A stretch of 46,151 nucleotides of DNA from JBPCMN01 sp013695115 (lineage in GTDB: Bacteria > Actinomycetota > Acidimicrobiia > IMCC26256 > JACDBD01): positions 1 through 46,151 of the forward strand of contig JBPCMN010000086.1 in assembly GCA_051002235.1 (NCBI GenBank). The letters run 5' to 3'. Made by a program: the position numbers and the translations under genes. Of the stretch, positions 1-9,496 are shown in pieces; position 1 is the first letter of the stretch, and each line of letters opens with the position of its first letter. The notes beneath the pieces are model-generated. The model did no database searches. It was not told the DNA's origin and worked only from the letters and a program-made list of their open reading frames with translations.

Positions 1-410
<410 letters not shown>

Positions 411-467
411 CTTGTTGCTCGTGCTCGCTCTGGAGTTCTCGAAGGCGGGAGCTTTGAAAACTCACGG

Positions 468-586
468 TTTCCGGTGGCAACAGCGGCGGGGAAACACCCG
501 TTCCCATTCCGAACACGGCAGTGAAGACCGCCCGCGCCGATGGTACTTGGGGGGAGACTCCCCGGGAGAGTAGGTCGCCGCCGGGA
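468..586 (+). rRNA. rrf: 5S ribosomal RNA
   Basis: Recognised from the terminal helix (TCCGGTGGC... at 470 pairing with ...GTCGCCGCCGGGA ending ~586), the conserved CCCATTCCGAACACGG segment (~502-517) and the CGCCGATGGTACT loop (~535-547). Length of about 118 nt is normal. It lies ~60 nt after the 23S rRNA and ends the rrn operon in this window. The ends are estimated from pairing of the closing helix. Confidence 0.95.
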
Positions 587-604
587 TTCTCGGTCGGAGC
601 GCCC

Positions 605-636
605 CGCCGCAGCACCCACAAGGTGTGCGCGGCGCT
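605..636 (+). terminator. imperfect hairpin after 5S rRNA, possible rrn terminator
   Basis: GCCGCAGCACC and GGTGTGCGCGGC can fold into an imperfect GC-rich stem around the loop CACA. There is no T-tract after it, so this is only a weak candidate for ending rrn transcription before the TPR gene promoter at 679. Confidence 0.25.
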
Positions 637-678
637 GGGCGCTTCGTCGCGTCCGGCGCCGCACGCGACCCGCGCCGA

Positions 679-684
679 TACGCT
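679..684 (+). promoter_or_regulatory. -10 box, leaderless-type promoter of TPR gene
   Basis: TACGCT lies 7 nt before the ATG at 692. A start of transcription about 7 nt after the hexamer would fall on the start codon, so the mRNA would be leaderless. No Shine-Dalgarno sequence is seen before the ATG, which agrees. Confidence 0.5.
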
Positions 685-691
685 CGCCGCC

Positions 692-1480
692 ATGGCCCGC
701 GATCCGGACGAGAAACCCCGCGAACGAGCGCGTCTCCGGATCGTGCGCGGCGGCCAGGCTTCGAAGCCGGCGCGCAAGCCGACGAAAGGGACGGGGAAGC
801 GCCGGGCGCCGGCGCGCCCGAAGCCCGAGCGAGAACGGCGCCGGCGCGCCGCACCGCGCGACGTCGAGGACGAGATCCGGCGACTGGGCGGCCGGAACGG
901 GGTGCGCTACTACCAGCAGCTCACGCGGGCCGCCGACGCCTTCCACCGCGATCACGAGCGCGATGCCATCCGCCAGCTGCGCCCGCTGCGCGACGTACTG
1001 CCCGACTCGCCGAGCGTGCGCGAGCTCCTCGGCCTGGCGTACTACCGGGACGGCAAGTTCCCCGCCGCCGCCAAGGAGCTCGAGGAGTTCCTGCGCCTGA
1101 CCGGCTCGGTCGAACAGCACCCCGTCCTCATGGACTGCTACCGAGCGCAGAAACGGTGGCGGCGGGTCGACGATCTCTGGGCCGAGCTGTCGAGGACGTC
1201 GCCCCCGCCGGAGCTCGCGACCGAGGGCCGGATCGTCGCGGCCGGGGCGCTGGCCGACCGGGGCCGGGTGCCCGAGGCGCTCGCGCTGCTGGGCCGGCGC
1301 GTCGGCAAGATCACCCGAGCCCACGAGCACCATCTGCGCCTCTGGTACGCGCTCGCCGACCTCGAGGAGCGGGCCGGCAACCTCCCCCGGGCGCGGGCGC
1401 TGTTCGACAAGATCCGGTCCCACGACGCCGGCTTCGCCGACGTCGCCGAGCGCCTCGCCGCCCTGGGCCGCTCGGGGTAG
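692..1480 (+). CDS. tetratricopeptide-repeat protein with basic N-terminus
   Basis: This 262-residue protein has an Arg/Lys/Pro-rich, probably disordered N-terminus (about 1-55), then helical repeats of TPR type from about residue 75. One recognisable unit is the stretch with LLGLAYYRDGKFPAAAKELE near 110-130; later units have the spacing AGALADRGRVPEALALLGRR and ALADLEERAGNLPRARALFD. TPR arrays bind protein partners; the partner is unknown. No signal peptide or membrane segment is seen. The open frame continues upstream into the 5S rRNA, so the ATG at 692, which sits 7 nt after a -10 box, is the sensible start. The gene stands alone between rrn and the SSB-like gene. Confidence 0.8.
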   Translation: MARDPDEKPRERARLRIVRGGQASKPARKPTKGTGKRRAPARPKPERERRRRAAPRDVEDEIRRLGGRNGVRYYQQLTRAADAFHRDHERDAIRQLRPLRDVLPDSPSVRELLGLAYYRDGKFPAAAKELEEFLRLTGSVEQHPVLMDCYRAQKRWRRVDDLWAELSRTSPPPELATEGRIVAAGALADRGRVPEALALLGRRVGKITRAHEHHLRLWYALADLEERAGNLPRARALFDKIRSHDAGFADVAERLAALGRSG

Positions 1481-1497
1481 ATGTCACACTCCCTCGG

Positions 1498-1503
1498 TAC
1501 GCT
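1498..1503 (+). promoter_or_regulatory. candidate -10 box for SSB-like gene
   Basis: TACGCT, about 70 nt before the ATG at 1574. Unlike most promoters here it would leave a ~60-nt leader, and that leader carries a clear ribosome-binding site, GGAGGAAG at about 1562-1569. Confidence 0.35.
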
Positions 1504-1573
1504 CGATCCACCGCTTCCCACTCCACTTTCCCCACCCGAGAAGACCCGCGCGAGAAAGAGTGGAGGAAGTGGC

Positions 1574-1951
1574 ATGAGCGACGAGTCGGAACCGAACCCC
1601 GGAATGAACGTGAGCGTGCTGGCGGGACCGTGCTCGGCTCCCCCGGAGGTGCGTGAGCTCGAGTCGGGCCGGCGCCTGGCGACCCTGGCGGTCCGGGTGC
1701 CGTCGACCAACGGACGGGCGACCTCGGTGCCGGTCACGGTCTGGGAGCCGCCGGCCTGGGTCGAGACCCTGGGCGCCGGCGACCCTGTGGTCGTGGTGGG
1801 GCGGGTGCACCGGCGGTTCTTCCGCACGGCCACCGGTGCGACCGGCGCCCGGGTCGAGGTCGAGTCGGAGGTCATCGCCAAGGGCGGCGACCGCCGACGG
1901 CGCGAGGCGCTGCGGCGGCGGGCCGAGGGCGCGCTCGACGCGCTCGAGTAG
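1574..1951 (+). CDS. SSB-like single-stranded-DNA-binding (OB-fold) protein
   Basis: The 125-residue product looks like an OB-fold SSB relative: an N-terminal strand MNVSVLAGPCSAPPEVRELE, then RRLATLAVRVPS, then a TSVPVTVWEP strand and a GDPVVVVGRVHRRFF strand, the order seen in SSB and PriB-type folds. It would bind single-stranded DNA. It lacks the acidic C-terminal tip (DDIPF type) by which replicative SSB recruits partners and instead ends in a basic/acidic helix, so it is probably an accessory SSB, like the small actinobacterial ones, not the essential replicative protein. The ATG at 1574 follows a strong GGAGGAAG site by 4 nt. Its stop directly abuts the stop of the convergent gene at 1952. 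Confidence 0.7.
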   Translation: MSDESEPNPGMNVSVLAGPCSAPPEVRELESGRRLATLAVRVPSTNGRATSVPVTVWEPPAWVETLGAGDPVVVVGRVHRRFFRTATGATGARVEVESEVIAKGGDRRRREALRRRAEGALDALE

Positions 1952-2860
1952 CTAGGCGGCGCCGTTGTAGACGTCGATGGCCCGGCGGTACTTCTCCGCG
2001 ATCTGCGCCGCGGCGTCGTCCCGGGACAGGGACCCGTCGAGGTAGCCCTCGAGCTGGTCCCACCAGATGGTGCGGCCGATGGCGAACCCGAGGTAGCCGT
2101 CGACGCCCGCGCCCTGGCGGAGCCAGTGCTCCACCTTCTCGGTGTCGGCGCCCCGGCCGAGGACGACGCAGCCGACGCCGTGGCGCCCGCCCGCCTTCGC
2201 CTGGGCCGCGATCGTCTCGCAGTCCTCCCGCCGGTCGATGCCCTCGATCTTCCAGATGTCGGGCTCGATGCCGGCGTTCTGCAGCTGCTCCATCGTGGTC
2301 CGCATCAGCCGGGGCCGGAGCTCCAGGTCGTAGCGCTCGTCGCTCCCGGCGACCGCCTCGAGCTGAGCGGGCTCGGCCGGGACGAGCAGCTCGAGGAGGA
2401 ACTTGCGGTCGTGGTCGTGCAGCCAGTCCGACAGGCGCTTGAGCCCGTCGACGGAGCGGCGGTTGAGCTCGGCGTCGCCGTCGGGGTTGTAGCGCAGGAG
2501 GATCTTGGCGAACGACGGGTCGAACTCTTCGATGTGCTTGCCGAACTCGTCGCCGTATTCGAAGTCGAAGTAGTCCAGCCCGCTCTTCTCGACCGGCATG
2601 GCCGCGATCCACCCGTTGGCTCGCGCCTTGCGGGCGACGTCGGCGCCGAACTGCTCGTCGACCAGGATGCCGGCGGCGTCGGCGGGCGCGCCCTGCGACA
2701 GGGCGCGGGTGAATCCGTCGAAGATCACCGACTTGGCGTCGACGATCTTGGCGGTCTCGGCCGCCGACGGCTCGCCGGCGATGCCGAACATCTTCTTCTG
2801 GAACGACCCCCGGTGGTCGAACGCGAGGATGAACAGCTTGTTGTCGTAGCCGAGCGTCAT
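1952..2860 (-). CDS. DUF2090 / IolC C-terminal-domain-like protein (aldolase-fold)
   Basis: The 302-residue protein has the signature of DUF2090, the domain otherwise found as the C-terminal half of IolC fusions in inositol catabolism: the N-terminal LFILAFDHRGSFQKKMFG, a central FLLELLVPAEP strand, and the C-terminal GYLGFAIGRTIWWDQLEGY. The family has a class-I-aldolase-like TIM barrel. No iol genes lie nearby, so the substrate here is not known. The start ATG at 2860 is preceded by GGAAGAGG about 8 nt upstream. The minus frame stays open far upstream through korA, but that part is a GC-driven shadow. The gene is divergent from korA with a 171-bp promoter region between. Confidence 0.75.
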   Translation of the reverse strand: MTLGYDNKLFILAFDHRGSFQKKMFGIAGEPSAAETAKIVDAKSVIFDGFTRALSQGAPADAAGILVDEQFGADVARKARANGWIAAMPVEKSGLDYFDFEYGDEFGKHIEEFDPSFAKILLRYNPDGDAELNRRSVDGLKRLSDWLHDHDRKFLLELLVPAEPAQLEAVAGSDERYDLELRPRLMRTTMEQLQNAGIEPDIWKIEGIDRREDCETIAAQAKAGGRHGVGCVVLGRGADTEKVEHWLRQGAGVDGYLGFAIGRTIWWDQLEGYLDGSLSRDDAAAQIAEKYRRAIDVYNGAA

Positions 2861-2915
2861 TGGCGCTGCCTCTTCCGATGGGCGATCCGGCCGTTCGAGC
2901 ACGATCCGGCCGTTC

Positions 2916-2921
2916 AGCATA
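2916..2921 (-). promoter_or_regulatory. candidate -10 box for DUF2090 gene
   Basis: On the minus strand TATGCT lies about 55 nt before the ATG at 2860, leaving a short leader with a Shine-Dalgarno site. It is one of two opposed promoters suggested in the 2861-3031 gap. Confidence 0.35.
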
Positions 2922-2976
2922 GGCGGGCACCCGTCGGCCGGCCCCGCCCCGGTCGGAGGGAACGACAGGCCGAAAC

Positions 2977-2982
2977 TATGAT
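2977..2982 (+). promoter_or_regulatory. candidate -10 box for korAB
   Basis: TATGAT, about 50 nt before the GTG of korA at 3032, in the divergent gap. This is the closest match to the vegetative -10 consensus in this gap; no convincing -35 box is visible. Confidence 0.4.
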
Positions 2983-3031
2983 TGGAGACCGCGCCGATCA
3001 ACGATGCCCGGCGCCGGAAGTCTGAGGTCGC

Positions 3032-4890
3032 GTGACTGCAGAGGCCCCTTCGACGAGACGCCCGGAGACCCTTGACCGGGTGGTGATCCGCTTTGCCGGC
3101 GACTCCGGCGACGGCATGCAGCTGGTGGGGGACCGGATCACCGATGTCAGCGCCGTGTTCGGCAACGACCTCGCCACGCTGCCCGACTTCCCGGCCGAGA
3201 TCCGGGCCCCGGCGGGCACGATCGCCGGCGTCTCGTCGTTCCAGGTGCACTTCGCCGACTTCGACATCCTCACGCCCGGCGACGTCCCCAACCTGCTGGT
3301 GGCCATGAACCCGGCGGCGCTCAAGGCGAACCTCGGCGACGTTCCCGCGGGGGCGTCGATCATCGCCAACATCGACTCGTTCGAGGACCGCAACCTCGAG
3401 AAGGCGGGATACGCGACCAACCCGCTCGACGACGGCACGCTCGAGGAGTTCCGGGTCTACCCGGTGCCGATGACCTCCCTCACGCTCGAGTCCACCAAGG
3501 AGGTCGGGGCCAAGCCCCGCGACGCCGAGCGCTCGAAGAACTTCTTCGCCCTCGGGCTCATCTCGTGGATGTACACGCGCCCCGTCGATCCCACTCTGGA
3601 GTGGATCGAGAAGCGCTTCGAGTCGAAGGCGATGGTGCGCGACGCCAACCTCGCCGCGTTCAAAGCCGGCTATCACTTCGGCGAGACCGCCGAGCTGTTC
3701 GACCACCCGTTCGAGATCAACCCCGCCCAGCTCGCGCCGGGCAAGTACCGCAACATCACCGGCAACCTCGCGCTCGCCTACGGGCTGATCGCGGCGTCGC
3801 AGCAGTCGAAGCTCCCGATCGTCTACGCGTCGTACCCGATCACCCCGGCGTCCGACATCCTCCACGAGCTCTCGAAGCACAAGAACTTCGGGGTGCGTAC
3901 GGCCCAGGCCGAGGACGAGATCGGTGCCATCGGGATGGCCGTCGGCGCGGCCTTCGCCGGCCAGCTCGGGGTGACCGCCACCGCCGGGCCCGGTCTCGAC
4001 CTGAAGTCGGAGACGCTCGGCCTGGCGGTGAGCCTCGAGCTGCCGCTCGTGCTGATCGACGTTCAGCGGGGGGGTCCGTCCACCGGTCTTCCCACCAAGA
4101 CCGAGCAGTCCGACCTCCTCCTGGCGGTGTACGGCCGCCACGGCGAGGCGCCGTTGCCGGTGATCGCGGCCTCCTCGTCCAGCGGCTGCTTCGACGCCGC
4201 GTTCGAAGCCGTGCGGATCGCGGTGAAGTACCGGACGCCGGTGATCCTCCTCTCCGACGGGTACCTCGCCAACAGCGCCGAGCCCTGGCGGCTGCCGGAT
4301 GCGGACGCGCTCGCCGACATCTCGACCCCGTTCGCGACCGAGCCCAACCACGACGGCGAGTACTGGCCCTACCTGCGTGATCCCGAGACGCTGGCGCGGC
4401 CGTGGGCGATTCCCGGGACCCCCGGGCTCATGCACCGCATCGGCGGGCTCGAGAAGGCCGACGGCACCGGCAACGTCGACTACGAGCCGGCCAACCACGA
4501 CTTCATGGTGCGCATCCGCGCCGCGAAGATCGCCGGCATCGCCAATGACATCCCGCCGGTCGAGGTGGATGACGTCGACGGCGGCGCGTCGCTGCTCGTG
4601 CTCGGCTGGGGGAGCACGTGGGGGCACATCAAGGCCGCGTTGCGGCGGGTGCGCGAGAACGGCAAGCAGGTCGCGCACGCCCACCTCGTCCACCTCAACC
4701 CGTTCCCTGCCAACCTCGGCGAGGTGCTGGGGCGCTACGAGCAGGTGCTGATTCCCGAGATGAACCTCGGCCAGCTCGCCCGGTTGGTGCGAGCCGAGTT
4801 CCTGGTCGACGTGGAGAGCCTGACGCAGGTCAAGGGCATCCCGTTCAAAGCGTCCGAGATCGAAGCCAAGATCCTGGAGATGATCGACTG

Positions 4891-4891
<1 letters not shown>
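3032..4891 (+). CDS. korA: 2-oxoacid:ferredoxin oxidoreductase, fused gamma-alpha subunit (KorA)
   Basis: The 619-residue subunit joins an N-terminal gamma domain (about 1-200; GDSGDGMQLVGDRI, PDFPAEIRAPAGTIAGVSSF) to an alpha/PYR domain with the SYPITPASDIL motif near residue 267 and the conserved stretch QRGGPSTGLPTKTEQSDLL, plus a C-terminal transketolase-C-like domain. With KorB it oxidises a 2-oxoacid, most likely 2-oxoglutarate, to the acyl-CoA while reducing ferredoxin; this two-subunit form replaces or supplements 2-oxoglutarate dehydrogenase in many actinobacteria. The start is the GTG at 3032. The stop overlaps the KorB start (TGATG at 4889-4893). The exact 2-oxoacid cannot be read from sequence. 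Confidence 0.93.
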
Positions 4892-5915
<1,024 letters not shown>

Positions 5916-5919
<4 letters not shown>

Positions 5920-7181
5920 CGGTCCAAGCTGCGGAACACCATCCCGGTGCGCGGCTTCGGATGGAAGTAGGTCGTCTTCTCGGGCATGCGCGCGCCCGCG
6001 AATGCGGCCGCTCTGATCTGGCCCACCGTCACCGGGCGGAGGAGCACCGCCGCCTCGGTCACCCCCTTCTCCACCAGGGCGGCGACGACCGCGGCATCGC
6101 TGCGGTACCCGACGTCGACGTCGGCGGGCAGGTGGGGGCGGACGCCGAGGTCGAACACGGTCGCGTCGACCTCCCGCACCGGCTCGTCGACCGCCGCCAG
6201 CGCGGGCTCGAGCACATCCGGGCGCGGGACGAGCAGCGCCAGCCCACCCGAGTCGACCAGGCCGAGCCCGCCCTCCTGACGCATCCGGTTCGTCAACGCC
6301 GCGACCCCCTCCGGCGTGTTCGGCCCCGTGCCGACGACCTCGAACGCGGCGGCCAGCGCGGCGCGCGGGTCGACGCCGCCGAGGCCGGTGAGCACGCGGT
6401 GGATCGCCCGCACGAACAGCTCGTCGTCGGCGAGTTCGACGATGAAGGCCATGATGCGCGCCCCGCCCGGGTCGTCCCGCCCGGCGGCGAGGAGCTCGTC
6501 CCGGTACGCGCACGCGGTCTCGAAGCGGTGGTGCCCGTCCGCGATCACCACCGGCGCGCCCGCGACGGCCTCGGCGATCCGGGTCGTGTGGGAGTCGTCA
6601 GCCAGGGCGCGCAGGTGATGGCGGATACCCTCGCCGTCCACGCAGCTCGCCAGCTCCTCTCCTTCTCTCTCGAGCAGATCGGAGAGCCCGGAGGCGAGCG
6701 AGAGGCACCAGATCGGGTCGAGGTTCGCCCGCGTCGCCTGCAGGAGCGCGAGGCGGTCGCTCTTCGTCCGGGGCATCGTTCGCTCGTGGGGAAGGACCGA
6801 CGGGGAGGACGTCTCGCCCGGCAACGCCAGCGCGCCGATGACGCCGTGGGTGTGCCGAGGGCGGCCGGCCTCGTCTTCGAAGTCGATGCCGTATAGGTAG
6901 AAGCGAGGCTCGTCGTCGGCCACGAGGATCCCGTCGTCGAGCCACGCCGCCATGGTGTCGGCCGCGGCTTGGTACGGATCGCGGCTGCCGTCGGCGCGCG
7001 GCAGGATCAGTCGCACCGAGTTCTGAGGGTGGGCGGCTTCCAACGCGGTGCGGTCGTCCTCGTCGATGACGTCGTAAGGTGGAGCCGCGACCGCGCCGAC
7101 GTCCCCCGGCCCGCCGGCGCCCGCCTCCGCGAGCCGGGTCACGTCGTAACGGATCCCGACGAAGGGAAGGAAATCGGGCAC
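5916..7181 (-). CDS. DUF1015 family protein
   Basis: The protein belongs to the DUF1015 family (about 400-430 residues). Seen are the N-terminal AAPPYDVIDEDDR block, the HERTMPRTKSDRLALLQATR block, the IADGHHRFETACAYRDE block and the C-terminal KTTYFHPKPRTGMVFRSL, all landmarks of the family. Its biochemical activity is not established. I prefer the GTG at 7181 (start VPDFLPFVGIRYD, like family N-termini; 421 residues). An in-frame ATG at 7223 would give 435 residues but would overlap the ATG of the divergent TPR gene at 7222. The stop shares CTAG with korB. Confidence 0.82.
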
Positions 7182-7221
7182 GGGCGCGTTCTGCTTTCGT
7201 GGGGGAGTGGGTGATTCTCGC

Positions 7222-7584
7222 ATGAGTGACCAATCGCAGTCGGCCTATGAGGCATTCCAGGAGGGCAGCCGGCTCCTCGCGTCGGCGAGCGCGCACGCCG
7301 CGGTCGTCGCGCTCGAGCGCGCCCGCGACCTCGAGCCTGACAAGGGGTCGATCCGCGAAACCCTCGGACGCGCCTACTTCCGCACCGGGCGGTTCGTCGC
7401 CGCTCGGGAAGAGTTCGCCCGCGCCGTCGAGCTCGACCCGGTCAACGACTACGCGCTCTTCGGTCTGGGCCTGTCCCAGCTGCGGGAGGGCGACCGGATC
7501 GGCGCCCGCCGGCACCTGAAGCTGGCGGTGGCCATGCGACCGGAGATGGACGCCTACCGCGACGCGCTGGCAACGGCCGAGTGA
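7222..7584 (+). CDS. small tetratricopeptide-repeat protein
   Basis: The 120-residue protein consists of about three TPR units: AYEAFQEGSRLLASASAHAA, then ETLGRAYFRTGRFVAAREEF near 55-75, then ALFGLGLSQLREGDRIGARR near 85-105. It has no signal peptide. Its stop overlaps the GTG of the HAD phosphatase gene (GTGA at 7581-7584), so the two are co-translated; this TPR-HAD pairing just upstream of tlyA is commonly conserved in actinobacteria, where the function of the small TPR protein is unknown. An in-frame GTG at 7207 is a less likely start. Confidence 0.82.
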   Translation: MSDQSQSAYEAFQEGSRLLASASAHAAVVALERARDLEPDKGSIRETLGRAYFRTGRFVAAREEFARAVELDPVNDYALFGLGLSQLREGDRIGARRHLKLAVAMRPEMDAYRDALATAE

Positions 7585-8387
7585 CCGGCGGCGATCGCCC
7601 CGCCGTCTGCTGCGACCTGGACGGCGTCATCTGGCGGGGCGACGAGCCCATTCCCGGTGCGGCCGACGGGATCGCGCAGCTGCGGGCCGCTCGCCTCCGG
7701 GTCGGATTCGTGTCCAACAACTCGAGCCAGCCGGTGGGCGACGTGGTCGCCAAGCTCGTCGCCGCAGGGGTGCCCGCGTCGACCGAGGACGTGATCACGA
7801 GCGCGCTGGCGGCCGCATCGCTCCTGGCGTCGTCGCTCGAGCCGAGCGCCCGGGTGCTGGCGTGTGCCGGACGGGGTGTGGTCGAGGCGCTGCAAGCGGA
7901 GGGACTGGAGCCGGTTGACCGACCGCCGGCGCAGGCGGTCGTGGTTGGCCTGCACCGCGGCTTCGATTTCGACGAGCTCGACCGCGCGTCCGCGGCCGTC
8001 CGCGCCGGCGCCCGGTTCGTGGCCACCAACCTCGACGCCACCTATCCGGTACCGGGAGGGATGATCCCCGGTTCGGGCGCGATCGCCGCGGCCGTGGCGA
8101 CGGCGTCGGGACGCGCCCCCGAAGTCGCAGGCAAACCCGAGGCCCCGATGGTCGAGCTGGTCCGCACCCGGCTCGGTTCGAGCGGCGTCGTCGTCGGTGA
8201 CCGGCCCTCGTCCGACGGCGCCCTCGCCGACGCGCTGGGATGGCCGTTCGCGCTCGTGCTCTCAGGAGTCACCGGCCGCGACGCGCCGCCGGGCGGCGAG
8301 TCGATCCCGAACCCGGAGCCGCCCTACGTCGCCGACGACCTGGGGACGCTCGCACCTCGGCTCGCCGCCGCGCTGGCCGCGCGCTAG
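7581..8387 (+). CDS. HAD-superfamily phosphatase, NagD/Cof-type (class IIA)
   Basis: This 268-residue enzyme has the HAD nucleophile motif CDLDGVIWRGDEPIPGA at residues 11-27 (Asp12 and Asp14), motif II VSNNSS near 48-53, and the late motifs KPEAPMVELV and VVVGDRPSSDGALADALG. The class-IIA cap makes it a p-nitrophenyl-phosphatase/NagD or glycerol-3-phosphate-phosphatase-like enzyme; the natural substrate cannot be read off. The GTG start overlaps the TPR gene stop. The stop is shared within CTAG with the convergent rhomboid gene. Confidence 0.88.
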   Translation: MTGGDRPAVCCDLDGVIWRGDEPIPGAADGIAQLRAARLRVGFVSNNSSQPVGDVVAKLVAAGVPASTEDVITSALAAASLLASSLEPSARVLACAGRGVVEALQAEGLEPVDRPPAQAVVVGLHRGFDFDELDRASAAVRAGARFVATNLDATYPVPGGMIPGSGAIAAAVATASGRAPEVAGKPEAPMVELVRTRLGSSGVVVGDRPSSDGALADALGWPFALVLSGVTGRDAPPGGESIPNPEPPYVADDLGTLAPRLAAALAAR

Positions 8388-9136
8388 GAGCGCTCCTCCA
8401 GTTCGGGGCTCGTGAGCCCGGTGCGCGGCGGTCCCAGGATCGCCTTGAGCCCGAGGCCCATCAGCACGCCCGCCGCGAACCCGCCGACGTGCGCCACCCA
8501 CGCGACGCCCTCGTTCGGGTTGGTGAGGAACTGCATCGCGAACCAGATCCCGAGCACGACGCCCGCGGGCAGGTAGACGACAAAGAAGAGGAAGAGGGGC
8601 ACGACCGTGAGGATGCGCGCCTTGGGCCAGAGCACGAGGTACGCGCCCATGACGCCGGCGATCGCGCCCGACGCGCCGATCACCGGGATGGTCGAACCGG
8701 GATCGGCGAGGAAATGCGCACCCATCGCCGCGACCCCGGCGACGGCGTAGAAGACGACGTACACAATCGGGCCGAAGTGGTCCTCCACGTTGTTTCCGAA
8801 GATCCAGAGGAACAGCATGTTCCCCGCCAGGTGCAGGATCGATCCGTGCAGGAACATCGACGTGAACACGGCCAGCCAGACGTTCTTGTGGGGGAAGAAC
8901 TCGCGGTTGTCGAACGAGTCGGCGTCACAGTCGCCGGTCTGGTACTCCTCGACCGTCAGGGGCTCGTCCTGGCGGAGCTCGCAGGGGATGGCGGCCCGCT
9001 CGATGGTGAACTCCGCCTCTTCTACACCGCCGTGCGGTTGGACAAAGAAGTACACGCCGACGTTCACCGCGACCAACAACAGCGTCACGAACGCGAAACG
9101 CGTCGTCGGGTTGTCGTCGCGGAGCGGGATGACCAT
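8384..9136 (-). CDS. rhomboid family intramembrane serine protease
   Basis: The 250-residue membrane protein contains the rhomboid catalytic dyad: Ser156 in GASGAIAG and His216 in AHVGGFAAG. The upstream LHLAGNMLFLWIFG (about 102-115) with His and Asn is the conserved TM2 oxyanion region. TM segments are at about 12-32, 88-113, 125-145, 153-170, 176-200 and 212-232. Between TM1 and TM2 is an external loop of ~55 residues with two Cys (52 and 70), possibly a disulfide. It cleaves membrane-anchored substrates; none is evident nearby. The ATG at 9136 follows a -10 box by 8 nt (leaderless). Confidence 0.92.
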   Translation of the reverse strand: MVIPLRDDNPTTRFAFVTLLLVAVNVGVYFFVQPHGGVEEAEFTIERAAIPCELRQDEPLTVEEYQTGDCDADSFDNREFFPHKNVWLAVFTSMFLHGSILHLAGNMLFLWIFGNNVEDHFGPIVYVVFYAVAGVAAMGAHFLADPGSTIPVIGASGAIAGVMGAYLVLWPKARILTVVPLFLFFVVYLPAGVVLGIWFAMQFLTNPNEGVAWVAHVGGFAAGVLMGLGLKAILGPPRTGLTSPELEERS

Positions 9137-9144
9137 CCTCGGCC

Positions 9145-9150
9145 ACCCTA
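9145..9150 (-). promoter_or_regulatory. -10 box, leaderless-type promoter of rhomboid gene
   Basis: On the minus strand TAGGGT ends 8 nt before the ATG at 9136. It is opposed to the box at 9180 for the divergent gene. Confidence 0.45.
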
Positions 9151-9179
9151 CCGACCTGTCCGCGCCAAGACGGTCCGGG

Positions 9180-9185
9180 TACCCT
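9180..9185 (+). promoter_or_regulatory. -10 box, leaderless-type promoter of the gene at 9192
   Basis: TACCCT ends 6 nt before the ATG at 9192; no Shine-Dalgarno sequence intervenes except GGGG directly next to the start, which is too close for normal use. Confidence 0.5.
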
Positions 9186-9191
9186 GGGGAA

Positions 9192-9479
9192 ATGGCTCAG
9201 GGACCCGATTGGGAGCGCGTGCAGTCGATGGTCGACGACTTCGTGCGCACCAGCCGCCAGCGCGCCGAGGAGCTCGTCAGCGCGCTCCGGCGAGAGATCC
9301 AACGCCAGGCCGAGACGCTGGGCATCGCGACGAAGGACGACGTCAGCCGGCTCGAGGATCGGGTGCGCGAAGCCGAGAAGGTCGGGGGGAAGGCGGACAA
9401 GAAGACGGGCAAGGACGCGGCGAAGAAGGTCCCGGGCAAGGACAAGGCCGGCGCCAAGAAGCCGTCGGGCTCGTCGTAG
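9192..9479 (+). CDS. small phasin-like coiled-coil protein with Lys-rich tail
   Basis: The 95-residue protein has an amphipathic helical N-terminal half (DFVRTSRQRAEELVSALRRE, then a short linker TLGIATKDDVSRLEDRVREA), which is the pattern of phasin-like or PhaF-type regulators, followed by an Ala/Lys/Gly-rich tail (about 62-95). Such proteins bind granules, membranes or DNA, but no PHA genes lie here, so the role is open. It is found in the same position before tlyA in related genomes as far as I recall (inference). The ATG at 9192 is set by the -10 box 6 nt upstream; the frame is open far upstream but only as a shadow of the rhomboid gene. Confidence 0.65.
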   Translation: MAQGPDWERVQSMVDDFVRTSRQRAEELVSALRREIQRQAETLGIATKDDVSRLEDRVREAEKVGGKADKKTGKDAAKKVPGKDKAGAKKPSGSS

Positions 9480-9496
9480 GCGGCGCATGCGCCGCC
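9479..9496. repeat. 18-bp perfect palindrome containing the tlyA start codon
   Basis: GGCGGCGCATGCGCCGCC is its own reverse complement. It includes the ATG of tlyA (9487-9489) and the last base of the preceding stop codon. In RNA it could fold only with a strained loop, but in DNA or as a dimer it is a perfect inverted repeat; it could hide the start codon unless ribosomes arrive from the upstream gene. Confidence 0.6.

Noticed and set aside
2861..4693. Minus-strand frame running open upstream of the DUF2090 gene through korA (would give a 913-residue protein)
   Set aside because: It is antisense to the well-supported korA, has low-complexity Arg/Asp/Gly/His content and no recognisable domain; the DUF2090 N-terminus and ribosome-binding site fix the start at 2860.
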